Shown here one piece after another: positions 52,890 to 61,873 of a DNA stretch of 64,000 bases. Source of the DNA: Chryseobacterium sp. SORGH_AS_0447 (lineage in GTDB: Bacteria; Bacteroidota; Bacteroidia; Flavobacteriales; Weeksellaceae); NCBI RefSeq assembly GCF_030818695.1, contig NZ_JAUTAR010000001.1, positions 4,210,501 through 4,274,500 on the forward strand, in the 5' to 3' direction. A program made the position numbers and the translations under genes. How positions within the stretch are numbered: position 1 is the stretch's first letter; every line of letters starts with the position of its first letter. The notes under the pieces were generated by a model. It saw only the letters and a program-made list of their open reading frames with translations, did not search any database and was not told where the DNA came from.

Positions 52890-54137
52890 ATGGAAATCAA
52901 GAAACTCAATATTATCATCACCCTCGGTTTTGTGGCCATTATCGGTATTCTGATCGCACAGCTTCTCTGGACGCGGCAGGCCTATAATCTGGAGGATAAA
53001 AAATTCAACCAGACGGTAAATATTGCTTTACTGGAAGTGGTAGAGAAACTTTCCGGCGGAAAAACCTCTTTTACCGAAAGCCCCGTGCAGAATATTTCCA
53101 ATGATTATTATGTGGTGAACATCAATAACGAGTTTCACCCTGACGTTTTAGAACATTACCTAAAAACTGAATTCACCCGGTTTCAGATCAATACCGATTA
53201 TGTATACGCGGTTTACAATTGCCACAGCGACAAAATGCTGTACGGAAAGTATATTTCAAAAGATCAGGGCGAATCCAATCATAAGGTTATTAAATTTCCG
53301 AAGCACAAAAATCTGGTATATTATTTTTCCATCCGTTTTCCCGATAAAACGACCTACCTCGTCAGTTCGCTGAGGTTTTGGTATCTGCTCACTTTTGCAT
53401 TGATTGTTATCCTTCTGGTCTACGTTTACTCCATTTATACCATTATCCAGCAGAAAAAATTCTCGGAGCTGCAACGGGACTTCATCAACAATATGACCCA
53501 TGAGTTCAAAACCCCGCTATCTTCCATCCTCCTTGCTTCGGAAGCACTCAGCAAGCAGGATGCGGTAAAAGAAAGCTCCAAATTGCGGACCTACACTTCC
53601 ATCATTACGGATCAGGGCAACAAGCTCAACCATCATATTGAGAAAATACTGAATATTGCAAAAAACGATGCATCAGGCTTATCGATGAAACCGCAAAGAA
53701 TTGTTTTACTGCCTTTTATCCGGGAAATTGCAGAAACCATCAGGCAGAAAAATGAGAATGTTTCCATTGAACTTCACATCGACGAAAACATTTCGGTGAT
53801 TGCCGACGAGTTTCATTTCGCCAATATCGTTTTCAACATTCTGGATAATTCCATCAAATACTGCGAAACAAAGCCGGTGATTATTATTTCCGCTCATACC
53901 GAACAAAAAGGCTTATATTTAAAGTTTAAAGATAACGGAATGGGAATCCCTGCTAAAAATATGCCTCATATTTTTGATAAATTTTACCGGGTAAACACGC
54001 CAAAAAGCGAAGAAGTTACCGGTTTCGGACTGGGTTTGTTTTATGTAAAAAAAGTCGTCCGGCAGCACAGCTGGAAAATCTCTGTGGAGAACAACAGTGA
54101 CAAAGGCATTACAACTACCTTGTTCATCCCTTTTTAG
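52890..54137 (+). CDS. OmpR-type sensor histidine kinase
   Basis: 415 residues from the ATG at 52890 (MEIKKLNIIIT), chosen over 52869 because the promoter -7 element overlaps the earlier start. Two membrane helices (about 5-26, and 166-184) frame a periplasmic sensor domain of ~135 residues without a recognised fold. HisKA with FINNMTHEFKTPLSSIL (phospho-His about 204), then HATPase_c: NILDNSIKYC, DNGMGIPAKNM and GFGLGLFYVKKV. Partner of the regulator 14 nt downstream; signal unknown. Confidence 0.93.
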   Translation: MEIKKLNIIITLGFVAIIGILIAQLLWTRQAYNLEDKKFNQTVNIALLEVVEKLSGGKTSFTESPVQNISNDYYVVNINNEFHPDVLEHYLKTEFTRFQINTDYVYAVYNCHSDKMLYGKYISKDQGESNHKVIKFPKHKNLVYYFSIRFPDKTTYLVSSLRFWYLLTFALIVILLVYVYSIYTIIQQKKFSELQRDFINNMTHEFKTPLSSILLASEALSKQDAVKESSKLRTYTSIITDQGNKLNHHIEKILNIAKNDASGLSMKPQRIVLLPFIREIAETIRQKNENVSIELHIDENISVIADEFHFANIVFNILDNSIKYCETKPVIIISAHTEQKGLYLKFKDNGMGIPAKNMPHIFDKFYRVNTPKSEEVTGFGLGLFYVKKVVRQHSWKISVENNSDKGITTTLFIPF

Positions 54138-54151
54138 ATCTGCAAAATACC

Positions 54152-54832
54152 ATGGAAAAATCTAAAATCCTTTATGCCGAAGATGATCAGACAATTGCTT
54201 TCCTGATTCAGGACAGCCTGGAGAATCATTATGACATCTCCTGTTTCTCCGACGGAAAATCTGCCCTAGAAGCCTTTCACCGTGAGGCATTCGACATCTG
54301 CCTCCTGGACATCATGATGCCGGAGATGAACGGTTTTGAACTGGCAGAGCATATCCGCAGCAAAAATTCTGAAATCCCTATTATTTTTATTTCCGCAAAA
54401 GCGCTGAAGGAAGACCGGATCAAGGGACTGAAAATTGGCGCAGATGATTATCTGGTAAAGCCTTTCAGCATTGAAGAGCTGATCCTGAAGATCGAGGTTT
54501 TCCTGCGGCGGTCGAAAAAAGCGACCATTGCTCCACCAAAATATAAGGTTGGGAAATTTGATTTCGATCCTAAAAATTATACGCTACAGGATTCGATCAG
54601 CACCACGACCCTCACCCAAAGGGAATCCGAACTGCTCTTTTATTTTATCCGGAACAAAAATACGGTGCTGAAAAGGCAGGACATCCTGAAAGCCATCTGG
54701 GGCGATGATGATTATTTTATGGGCCGCAGCCTGGACGTTTTTATTTCGAGGCTGCGTAAAGTGCTTGCCAATGAAGAAAACATTATGATTGAAAACCTTC
54801 ATGGGATTGGCTTCCGCTTTTCTGAGAAGTAA
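54152..54832 (+). CDS. OmpR/PhoB-family response regulator
   Basis: 226 residues. Receiver with ILYAEDDQ, phospho-acceptor D53 in CLLDIMMPEMNG and K-containing LVKPFS (about 104); a winged-helix OmpR DNA-binding domain from about 130 (LTQRESELLFYFIRNKNTVLKRQDILKAIWGDDDYFMGRSLDVFISRLRKVL). Its partner kinase is directly upstream. Targets unknown. Confidence 0.95.
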   Translation: MEKSKILYAEDDQTIAFLIQDSLENHYDISCFSDGKSALEAFHREAFDICLLDIMMPEMNGFELAEHIRSKNSEIPIIFISAKALKEDRIKGLKIGADDYLVKPFSIEELILKIEVFLRRSKKATIAPPKYKVGKFDFDPKNYTLQDSISTTTLTQRESELLFYFIRNKNTVLKRQDILKAIWGDDDYFMGRSLDVFISRLRKVLANEENIMIENLHGIGFRFSEK

Positions 54833-55274
54833 GTGTTTTTGGCTACACAGGATGAAAAGTGTTTTTGTCTGAGATTCATATTTACAAAAAGAAAAGTACG
54901 CTGTAGATTTGCCATCTTACAGGAAGATAGAACTCCTCCGGAGTTCGTTTTGGCGAAATTCCGATATGCATACTACACAGATATTGCTCCTCCGGAGCAA
55001 ATTCAATTAGATTAAACTATGCCGTGATGGAATATCAGAAATTTATTTTCAGCCTGTTAAAAAGATGAAAAGCGAAACTAATGAATCAGATATAAGTATA
55101 GTTTCTCTCAAAAGAATAACAACATGGTATTGTTAATTAACTTCCAGGGAACAATATTTACAAAGAACTTCCAGCATCCTTCATCCCTCTTCCAGCCAAT
55201 TCTTTCAAATACTCAAACAATAAATCATTATCTTTTAATTTTATATAAATTTACCTTCACAAAAAATGTTATTT
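54833..55274. other. Intergenic region before GH92 gene
   Basis: 440 bp. Besides the palindrome pair, it is A/T-rich with no clear promoter or gene. A 60-codon frame at 54833-55015 only covers the repeat region. Confidence 0.5.
54930..55000. repeat. Pair of TCC-loop palindromes
   Basis: GAACTCC-TCC-GGAGTTC (54930-54946) and TTGCTCC-TCC-GGAGCAA (54984-55000) are spaced by about 37 nt and share the loop TCC and inner arm CTCC/GGAG. They look like REP-type elements, a class I recall as abundant between Bacteroidetes genes. They lie between the two-component genes and the GH92 gene. Confidence 0.7.
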
Positions 55275-57572
55275 ATGAAAAGGTCAGGGACTGCTGTTTT
55301 TATATTTCTTTTATTTTCCACTTTTTATCTTAAAGCTCAGAACTCCGAAAAACTTTACCGGTATGTAAACCCGTTAATCGGAACGGAAAAAATGGGACAC
55401 ACGTACCCCGGTGCGACCGCCCCATTCGGCGCCGTACAGCTAAGTCCGGAAACCGATACGATTGCGTATGAACTGAACGGCAAGTACAACGGTGAAGTGT
55501 ATAAATATTGCGCCGGTTACCGGTATGAAGATAAAACCATTGTGGGCTTCAGCTCGACGCATTTCAGCGGAACCGGCCATTCCGATCTCGGGGATTTCCT
55601 GATCATGCCGACGGTAGGAAAGTTGCAGCTGAACCCGGGAACAGCTGCTCATCCGGAAAACGGTTACCGAAGCCGGTTTTCACACCAGAATGAAACTGCC
55701 GAAGCAGGATATTACAAAGTAAAACTTGACGATCACAATATTCTGGCAGAACTTACAGCAACAACCAGGGTCGGTGTCCACCGCTATACCTTTCCGAAAT
55801 CCGATCAGGCCCACATCATCCTGGACCTGATGGCTGGAATTTATAATTATGACGGCAAAAATGTGTGGACCTACGTTCGAGTGGAAAACGGGAATACAGT
55901 GACCGGCTACCGGCAGACGAATGGCTGGGCGAGAACAAGAACCGTTTATTTTGCCATAAAATTTTCAAAGCCTTTTATTTCTTACGGACAGAAGAATTAC
56001 GATGGCAGGCAGATCTACAACGGATTCTGGCGAAAATTCGACCAGACGCGAAACTTCCCGGAAATTGCAGGGAAAAACCTGAAAATGTATTTCGACTTCA
56101 ATACGAATGAAAACGAAGCTATTGAGGTAAAGCTTGCCATTTCACCGGTAAGCCAGGCCAATGCCCTGGAAAACCTGGAAACAGAAACCGGAAACCTGTC
56201 TTTTGATCAGGTGAAAACACAAACCCAGGAAAACTGGAATAAAGAACTGAATAAAATCGTCATCAAAGGTTCCGACACCGAGAAAACGAATTTTTATACG
56301 GCGATGTATCATACGTTTATTAATCCTACGGTATATACTGACGTTAACGGAGAGTATAAAGGGTTAGATCAGAACATCCATAAAGCGGATGGCTTTACCA
56401 ATTACACCACTTTTTCGATCTGGGATACGTACCGGGCACTTCATCCTTTCTTTAATATTATCCAGCCTAAACGAAACGGGGATATGGTACAATCGATGAT
56501 GGCCCACTACAACCAGTTTTCGATGAAAATGCTGCCGATCTGGTCCCATTACGCCAACGACAACTGGTGTATGAGCGGTTATCACAGCGTGAGTGTGGTG
56601 GCGGATGCAATTATTAAAGGAAATTACCCGGGTGATGCCAGAGAAGCGTTGAAAGCCTGTGTGGAAACGGCCAATAAAAGAAATTACGAAGGGATCGGAC
56701 AATACATCGATTTGGGTTATATCCCTGCCGAGAAAAACGGAACTTCGGTTTCCAATACGCTGGAATATGCTTATGACGATTGGGCGATTGCCCAATTAGC
56801 AAAACATCTGGGTGAAACGGAAATTTACAATACATTTCTCAAACGCTCTCAAAACTGGAAAAACAATTTTGATAAGAGCATCGGATTTATGCGTCCGCGA
56901 CTGGTAGACGGAACCTTCAAAAAGGATTTCAATACCCTGAGCACCCACGGACAGGGATTTATCGAAGGTAATTCCTGGAACTACAGTTTCTTTGTTCCTC
57001 AAAATCCGGATGAACTGATCCAGATGATGGGTGGAAAGAAAAAATTTGCTTCGAAGCTGGACGAATTGTTTACCATGCATCTGCCGGATGAATTTTTTGC
57101 CGATACGGAAGATATTACCCGCGAAGGAATTATCGGCGGTTATGTCCACGGAAATGAGCCGGCACATCATGTCGCATACCTTTACAATTGGGCAGGACAG
57201 CCGTGGAAAACCCAGGCGCAGGTAAGAAGGATCCTGGAAATGCAGTATAAAGCCACCCCGGACGGACTTGGAGGAAATGATGACACAGGACAGATGAGTG
57301 CCTGGTATATCCTGAGTTCCCTGGGCTTTTATCCGGTAGCTCCGGGTTCGGAAGACTATTCCATCGGAAGCCCGGCAGTTGACAATGCCGTGCTGCATCT
57401 GGAAAACGGAAAAACTTTTGAAATCGAAGCCATTAACCAAAGTCCGAAGAATGTATATGTACAGAAAGTCCTGCTGAACGGAAAAGAGATTAAAAATTCT
57501 ATGCTGAAACATTCGGAAATTATGAACGGTGGAAAGCTGAGCTTTTACATGAACTCTAAGCCTAAGAAATAA
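55275..57572 (+). CDS. GH92 family alpha-1,2-mannosidase
   Basis: 765 residues from the ATG at 55275 (MKRSGTAVFIFLLFSTFYLKA-Q), preferred to the ATG three codons upstream since it is the proper signal-peptide start. GH92 markers: YVNPLIGTEKMGHTYPGATAPFGAVQLSPET at the N-terminus, FSSTHFSGTGHSDLGDFLIMP, and C-terminal GGYVHGNEPAHHVAYLYNWAGQPWKTQ, GLGGNDDTGQMSAWYILSSLGFYPVAPG. It removes alpha-mannose from N-glycans with Ca2+. It is expected to be periplasmic; no T9SS domain is visible. No PUL partner (SusC/D) is in the window. Confidence 0.95.
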   Translation: MKRSGTAVFIFLLFSTFYLKAQNSEKLYRYVNPLIGTEKMGHTYPGATAPFGAVQLSPETDTIAYELNGKYNGEVYKYCAGYRYEDKTIVGFSSTHFSGTGHSDLGDFLIMPTVGKLQLNPGTAAHPENGYRSRFSHQNETAEAGYYKVKLDDHNILAELTATTRVGVHRYTFPKSDQAHIILDLMAGIYNYDGKNVWTYVRVENGNTVTGYRQTNGWARTRTVYFAIKFSKPFISYGQKNYDGRQIYNGFWRKFDQTRNFPEIAGKNLKMYFDFNTNENEAIEVKLAISPVSQANALENLETETGNLSFDQVKTQTQENWNKELNKIVIKGSDTEKTNFYTAMYHTFINPTVYTDVNGEYKGLDQNIHKADGFTNYTTFSIWDTYRALHPFFNIIQPKRNGDMVQSMMAHYNQFSMKMLPIWSHYANDNWCMSGYHSVSVVADAIIKGNYPGDAREALKACVETANKRNYEGIGQYIDLGYIPAEKNGTSVSNTLEYAYDDWAIAQLAKHLGETEIYNTFLKRSQNWKNNFDKSIGFMRPRLVDGTFKKDFNTLSTHGQGFIEGNSWNYSFFVPQNPDELIQMMGGKKKFASKLDELFTMHLPDEFFADTEDITREGIIGGYVHGNEPAHHVAYLYNWAGQPWKTQAQVRRILEMQYKATPDGLGGNDDTGQMSAWYILSSLGFYPVAPGSEDYSIGSPAVDNAVLHLENGKTFEIEAINQSPKNVYVQKVLLNGKEIKNSMLKHSEIMNGGKLSFYMNSKPKK

Positions 57573-57618
57573 CATTGGGCTTTACCATACTAAACTTTGT
57601 TTAAATAACGACAAAAAA

Positions 57619-57647
57619 AAAGACTGCATAATTGCAGTCTTTTCTTT
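57619..57647. terminator. Bidirectional terminator
   Basis: Stem AAAGACTGCA (57619-57628)/TGCAGTCTTT (57633-57642) with a TAAT loop between the convergent GH92 and HxlR genes; A and T runs outside. Confidence 0.85.
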
Positions 57648-57651
57648 ATAA

Positions 57652-58029
57652 TCAGGACATTTCCTCTTTAATTTTAATTTTATGAGTCTTCCCCCATTCG
57701 GCCAGTGCGCCAATCACCGGTTTCAGCGTTCGGCTGTAATCCGTTGAGATATATTCCACGACGACCGGGGTCTGCTCGGCATGTACAACTCTTTTTACAA
57801 AGCCGTTCAGCTCGAGATCTTTTAATTCATTAGAAAGGACCCTGGCAGAAATCCCCTGAATTTTTCTCTGCAGTTCATTAAACCGGATATTCCCGTTTTC
57901 CTGCAGGACAATGATAATTTTCAGCTTCCACTTTCCGCCGATCACATAGATGGCATCTTCAACGGAAGCAAGATGTCCCGAACATTCCTGAACCGTCAAA
58001 GGCTCTTCAAAACCGACCGTATTTTCCAT
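57652..58029 (-). CDS. HxlR-family transcriptional regulator
   Basis: 125 residues from the ATG at 58029 (MENTVGFEEPLTVQECSGHLASVEDAIYVIGGKWKL); the frame extends 43 codons upstream but into the divergent promoter. The HxlR winged-helix pattern is clear: ECSGHLASVEDAIYVIGGKWKLKII and the recognition region GISARVLSNELKDLELNGFVKRVV. The Cys in QECS is a possible redox sensor. It is transcribed away from the azoreductase gene and probably represses it. Confidence 0.9.
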   Translation of the reverse strand: MENTVGFEEPLTVQECSGHLASVEDAIYVIGGKWKLKIIIVLQENGNIRFNELQRKIQGISARVLSNELKDLELNGFVKRVVHAEQTPVVVEYISTDYSRTLKPVIGALAEWGKTHKIKIKEEMS

Positions 58030-58048
58030 AAAACTTGACTTATTAACT

Positions 58049-58115
58049 AACCTAAAGGTTACTGCTAACCTTTTGTTTACTACTAACTTTTGATAAGCAA
58101 ATGTACATAATTTTG
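58049..58115 (+). promoter_or_regulatory. HxlR operator cluster and azoreductase promoter
   Basis: A palindrome AACCT-AA-AGGTT (58049-58060) and two direct repeats TTACTGCTAACCTTTTG (58059-58075) and TTACTACTAACTTTTG (58077-58092) spaced by 18 nt lie in the divergent interval, followed by a perfect -7 element TAATTTTG (58108-58115) for the azoreductase gene. The repeats fit HxlR-type operators placed in front of and over the promoter. Confidence 0.55.
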
Positions 58116-58140
58116 CTAGAGAAATTTTAAATAAAAAATC

Positions 58141-58746
58141 ATGAAAAATATACTTCATATTATTTCAAGTCCGAGAGGAGAAGTATCGGTAAGCCGAAAA
58201 TTGGGAAATGCGGTGGTAGAAAAAATCCTGGAAAAGTATCCGGATGCGGTGGTAAAAGAGCGCGACCTTACAAAAAGCCAGGTTCCTGTTTTAGAAGAAG
58301 TACACATCAATACTTTTTTCTCGCCGCCACAGGATCACTCTCCGGAGCAGCAGGCAATCAACAGTTATTCTGAAGAATTGATCGCTGAACTGAAGGAAGC
58401 TCAAATTATCGTTATCGATTCTCCGATGTATAATTTTTCAGTTCCGACAACGCTTAAAGCTTATTTCGATTTTACTTCCCGAGCAGGATATACTTTTAAA
58501 TATGAAGAAAGCGGACCCAAAGGTTTACTGGACAAGAGTAAGAAATTATACATTGCCTTTACTTCAGGCAACATCTATTCGGAAGGACCTTACCAAATTT
58601 ATGATTCGAATGTACCTTACATCAAGCACATTTTTGGATTCTACGGGGTGACGGATGTCAGTGTTTTCCGGGCAGAAGGATTATCCATTCCCGGAATCAT
58701 GGAAACCTCATTGGAAAAAGCAGTTGAAACCATGAAAATCGATTAA
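58141..58746 (+). CDS. FMN-dependent NADH-azoreductase (AzoR-type)
   Basis: 201 residues, flavodoxin-like fold of the AzoR/NQO family. N-terminal ILHIISSPRGEVSVSRKLGNAVV (phosphate-binding loop for FMN), DSPMYNFSVPTTLKAYFDFTSRAGYTFKY (the conserved PMYNF and dimer/active-site loop) and FTSGNIYSEGPYQ. It reduces azo compounds and quinones with NADH. Divergent from the HxlR gene, the usual arrangement for quinone/electrophile-responsive control. Confidence 0.93.
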   Translation: MKNILHIISSPRGEVSVSRKLGNAVVEKILEKYPDAVVKERDLTKSQVPVLEEVHINTFFSPPQDHSPEQQAINSYSEELIAELKEAQIIVIDSPMYNFSVPTTLKAYFDFTSRAGYTFKYEESGPKGLLDKSKKLYIAFTSGNIYSEGPYQIYDSNVPYIKHIFGFYGVTDVSVFRAEGLSIPGIMETSLEKAVETMKID

Positions 58747-58767
58747 TAATTCTTTAATGAAGCCAGA

Positions 58768-58799
58768 AAAAAGCCTTTCAGATTTTGAAAAGGCTTTTT
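58768..58799. terminator. Bidirectional terminator
   Basis: 11-bp stem AAAAAGCCTTT (58768-58778)/AAAGGCTTTTT (58789-58799) between the convergent azoreductase and dihydroorotase genes. Confidence 0.85.
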
Positions 58800-58806
58800 A
58801 ATTATC

Positions 58807-60138
58807 TTAAATTTCAAAAAGCAACCGCTCTCCGAATCTTTCCTCGTTAATCTTCCCATTTTCATACACCAGGTTTCCGTTGACAAAAGTATGGGTGACT
58901 TTGGAATGGAAATCCATTCCTTCCAACGGACTCCAGCCACATTTGTACAGGATATTTTCTTTGGCAACCGTCCAGTTTTCATTCAGATCAACCAATACCA
59001 AATCTGCTTTGTATCCTTCTCTGATGAATCCTCTTTTTTCAATCCTGAACAAGATGGCAGGATTATGCGCCATTTTTTCAACGATTTTCTCCAGAGAGAT
59101 TTTACCGTTTTTATAATTTTCCAGCATCACCGTCAAAGAATGCTGCACCAACGGCGCTCCGGAAGGGCATTTGGTATACACGTTCTGTTTTTCTTCCCAG
59201 GTATGAGGCGCATGGTCGGTGGCAATAACATCGATCCGGTCATCAAGCAAAGCTTCCCACAATCCATCCTTGTCTTTCTGGGTTTTTACAGCAGGATTCC
59301 ATTTAATAAGACCGCCTTTCGTTTCGTAATCTTCGTTGGTAAACGTCAGGTGATGAACACAGACTTCCGCAGTGATCTTTTTATCTTTCAGTGGGATATC
59401 ATTTCTGAAAAGTTCGGTTTCCTTTGCTGTCGACAAATGGAAAACATGAAGCCTCGCACCAGTTTTCTTTGCCAGCTCAATTGCTTTTGAGGAAGATTTG
59501 TAACAGGCTTCCTCGCTTCGGATGAGGTGATGGAATTTCACGGGAATATCTTCACCGTATTCGTCAATATATTTTTGGGTGTTGGCCTTAATGGTCGCTT
59601 CGTCTTCACAGTGAACCGCGATCAGCATTTTGGTATTACTAAAAATATTTTCCAGGGTTTCCGGATTATCCACCAGCATATTTCCGGTAGATGAGCCTAA
59701 GAACAATTTGATTCCGGGAACATTTCTGGGATCTGTTTTCAGCACTTCTTCCAGATTGTCATTGGTTCCTCCCATCATAAAACCATAGTTGGCGTATGCT
59801 TTTTTGGAGGCAATTTCATATTTATCGGCAAGCAATTCCTGCGTCACGGCGTTCGGAACGGTATTCGGCTGATCGATAAAACTTGTTGTCCCACCAGCAA
59901 TCGCCGCCTTTGATTCGGTTTCGATGTCGCCTTTATGCGTTAATCCCGGTTCCCGGAAATGCACCTGGTCATCAATCACGCCCGGCAAAAGATACCTGCC
60001 TTCGCCATCAATTACCTGATCGGCCGTTTCCGAAATTCCGGACTCTATTTTAGAAATTAAATCGTTTTCAATTAAAATATCGCTTTCAACAATCTTTCCT
60101 TCGTTGACGATTTTTACGTTTTTAATTAAGGTTTTCAT
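58807..60138 (-). CDS. pyrC: Dihydroorotase-type amidohydrolase
   Basis: 443 residues from the ATG at 60138 (MKTLIKNVKIVNEGKIVES). The frame extends 17 codons upstream but the composite start is typical of the family. Dihydroorotase cyclises carbamoyl-aspartate in pyrimidine synthesis. Metal-site motifs: DDQVHFREPG (first His of the usual HxH is Gln), AVHCEDE, HVFHLST and ATDHAPHTWEEK. The Gln substitution is discussed as a finding. The promoter side has a 33-bp perfect hairpin at 60179-60211. No other pyrimidine gene is nearby. Confidence 0.88.
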   Translation of the reverse strand: MKTLIKNVKIVNEGKIVESDILIENDLISKIESGISETADQVIDGEGRYLLPGVIDDQVHFREPGLTHKGDIETESKAAIAGGTTSFIDQPNTVPNAVTQELLADKYEIASKKAYANYGFMMGGTNDNLEEVLKTDPRNVPGIKLFLGSSTGNMLVDNPETLENIFSNTKMLIAVHCEDEATIKANTQKYIDEYGEDIPVKFHHLIRSEEACYKSSSKAIELAKKTGARLHVFHLSTAKETELFRNDIPLKDKKITAEVCVHHLTFTNEDYETKGGLIKWNPAVKTQKDKDGLWEALLDDRIDVIATDHAPHTWEEKQNVYTKCPSGAPLVQHSLTVMLENYKNGKISLEKIVEKMAHNPAILFRIEKRGFIREGYKADLVLVDLNENWTVAKENILYKCGWSPLEGMDFHSKVTHTFVNGNLVYENGKINEERFGERLLFEI

Positions 60139-60178
60139 TTTTACTTTTTTACAATTAGCTAGTACCTGCTCCGGCTTC

Positions 60179-60211
60179 AACTTTGTCAAAGTTCAGAACT
60201 TTGACAAAGTT
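60179..60211. repeat. Perfect hairpin of two ACTTTG/CAAAGT palindromes
   Basis: AACTTTGTCAAAGTT (60179-60193), CAG, AACTTTGACAAAGTT (60197-60211). Each arm is itself an imperfect palindrome around one base and the two arms are perfect reverse complements, so the DNA can form one 15-bp hairpin or two cruciforms. It lies 40 nt upstream of the dihydroorotase start. From memory, related hairpins are common in Flavobacteriia; it may be a dispersed repeat or an operator. Confidence 0.8.
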
Positions 60212-60280
60212 TTACGTTCCAAAATTAAGGTTTATGAATGAATTTTAGCCCCGCGGATAAAAAATCAATTTCGAAATATT

Positions 60281-60288
60281 TACATTTG
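60281..60288 (+). promoter_or_regulatory. -7 element of flippase gene
   Basis: TACATTTG matches TAnnTTTG exactly, 17 nt before the TTG start at 60305; the -33 element is not obvious, so confidence is modest. A very short leader would result. Confidence 0.4.
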
Positions 60289-60304
60289 CATAAAATTTCA
60301 GATT

Positions 60305-61723
60305 TTGAAAAAACTTCTCAACGAGACTATTATTTATGGAATCGGGGCTATTATGCCGAGGATTATTGTCGTGCTGTTGAATTATTTATTTATTAAAAAT
60401 ATTGACAACAGTGCATTTGCTATTTTTACCAATCTTTATGCCCTCATATCATTCGTTAATATTGTTCTTTCGTTTGGCTTTGAAACGGCTTATTTCAGAT
60501 TTTCATCCGATAAGGATAATGAGCAAAAAGTTTTTAATACCTCTTTCTGGTTTCTAACGGGATTATCTACCATTTTTCTTTTATCGGTTTTGCTATTCAA
60601 TCAACCTATTGCCAATGTCTTCGGATATTCGGCAACACCAGAATACATTAAGTGGTTTGCATGGATTGCGTTTTTTGATAATATTCTTGTCATTCCATTG
60701 GCCTGGTTTAGATTTCATAACAGACCTATTAAATATACAGCCATAAGGGTTATCCAGGCAGTTTTTCAAAGTGCTTTTGCCATTGCACTTTTTCTATATA
60801 TTCCACAGGAATTCAGTTTAAAATTAGGACTAAAAGAAAAAGTTTCTTACCCTTTCTACAGTAATTTGGCAGCCAGTTTTCTAGGAGTATTGCTTGTTCT
60901 TCCGGTCATTTTAAAAGTTAAGTTTCAGTTTTCAAAAGAGCTTTTTCAACAGATGATCAAGTATTCATGGCCAATTATGATTGCCGGGCTGGCATTTATG
61001 GTAAATGAAAACTTTGACAAATTTATTCAGAAGTTCATCATTGATGACGGTGAGGCAGGAGCTTATGGCGGCTGTTATAAAATGGCCGTATTGATGACGC
61101 TTTTTGTAACGGCTTACAGAATGGGAATCGAACCTTTCTTCTTTAAACAGATGAATAACGAAAGTGCTAAAAATACTTACGCAAAAGTAACAGAATATTT
61201 TTCATTTTTTGCGTCGGTAGTTGCATTGGGAATTATTGCCAACGTTTCCTGGCTTAAATTACTGCTTGTCCCAAATAATTCTTATTGGATCGCATTAAAT
61301 ATCATCCCTATTATAGTAATTGCCAATCTGTTTTTCGGAATTTATTATAATCTTTCTACATGGTATAAAGTAACCGACAGAACGAGAGTTGGGACTTACA
61401 TTTCATGGGCTGGTGCCATCATCACCATTATTTTAAATCTTGTATTTCTGAGAAAATATGGATTTATGGTTTCGGCTTGGGTCACGCTTGCAGCTTACTT
61501 TACAATGATGGTCATTTCTTATTTTTTAGGTCAGAAATATTATCCTATCCCCTACAGAATGAAAAAGATATCATTTTTTGTAATTCTTCTTGCAATTTTC
61601 AGCTATGTCATTGTCGTATTTTTCAATTATAACCTGTGGATTGGTAACCTTTTATTTATTCTGTATACGGGAGTTTTGATCTATTCTGAAAAAGAAATGC
61701 TGCTGTCGAAAATCAGAAAATAA
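60305..61723 (+). CDS. Polysaccharide flippase (Wzx/oligosaccharide MATE-like)
   Basis: 472 residues with about 12-14 membrane helices. The start is TTG (60305-60307); the N-terminus KKLLNETIIYGIGAIMPRIIVVLLNYLF resembles flippases of the polysaccharide transporter (MATE/RfbX) superfamily, which argues for this start over the internal ATG at 60353. It probably moves lipid-linked saccharides (capsule or O-antigen) across the inner membrane. The nucleotidyltransferase gene follows about 150 nt later; together they suggest a surface-polysaccharide link. Confidence 0.88.
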   Translation: MKKLLNETIIYGIGAIMPRIIVVLLNYLFIKNIDNSAFAIFTNLYALISFVNIVLSFGFETAYFRFSSDKDNEQKVFNTSFWFLTGLSTIFLLSVLLFNQPIANVFGYSATPEYIKWFAWIAFFDNILVIPLAWFRFHNRPIKYTAIRVIQAVFQSAFAIALFLYIPQEFSLKLGLKEKVSYPFYSNLAASFLGVLLVLPVILKVKFQFSKELFQQMIKYSWPIMIAGLAFMVNENFDKFIQKFIIDDGEAGAYGGCYKMAVLMTLFVTAYRMGIEPFFFKQMNNESAKNTYAKVTEYFSFFASVVALGIIANVSWLKLLLVPNNSYWIALNIIPIIVIANLFFGIYYNLSTWYKVTDRTRVGTYISWAGAIITIILNLVFLRKYGFMVSAWVTLAAYFTMMVISYFLGQKYYPIPYRMKKISFFVILLAIFSYVIVVFFNYNLWIGNLLFILYTGVLIYSEKEMLLSKIRK

Positions 61724-61873
61724 GATTTGGTCTTTAATTTGCTGCATTCCGGTGCTGTTCGAAATTAAACAAATATTTAAAACACCTTACAATAAATCTA
61801 TACAGAAAGCTTTTATTGCTATCTTTAGCAAAAATTAAACGTTCTAAACAAAAAAACATACTCATTATTATCT

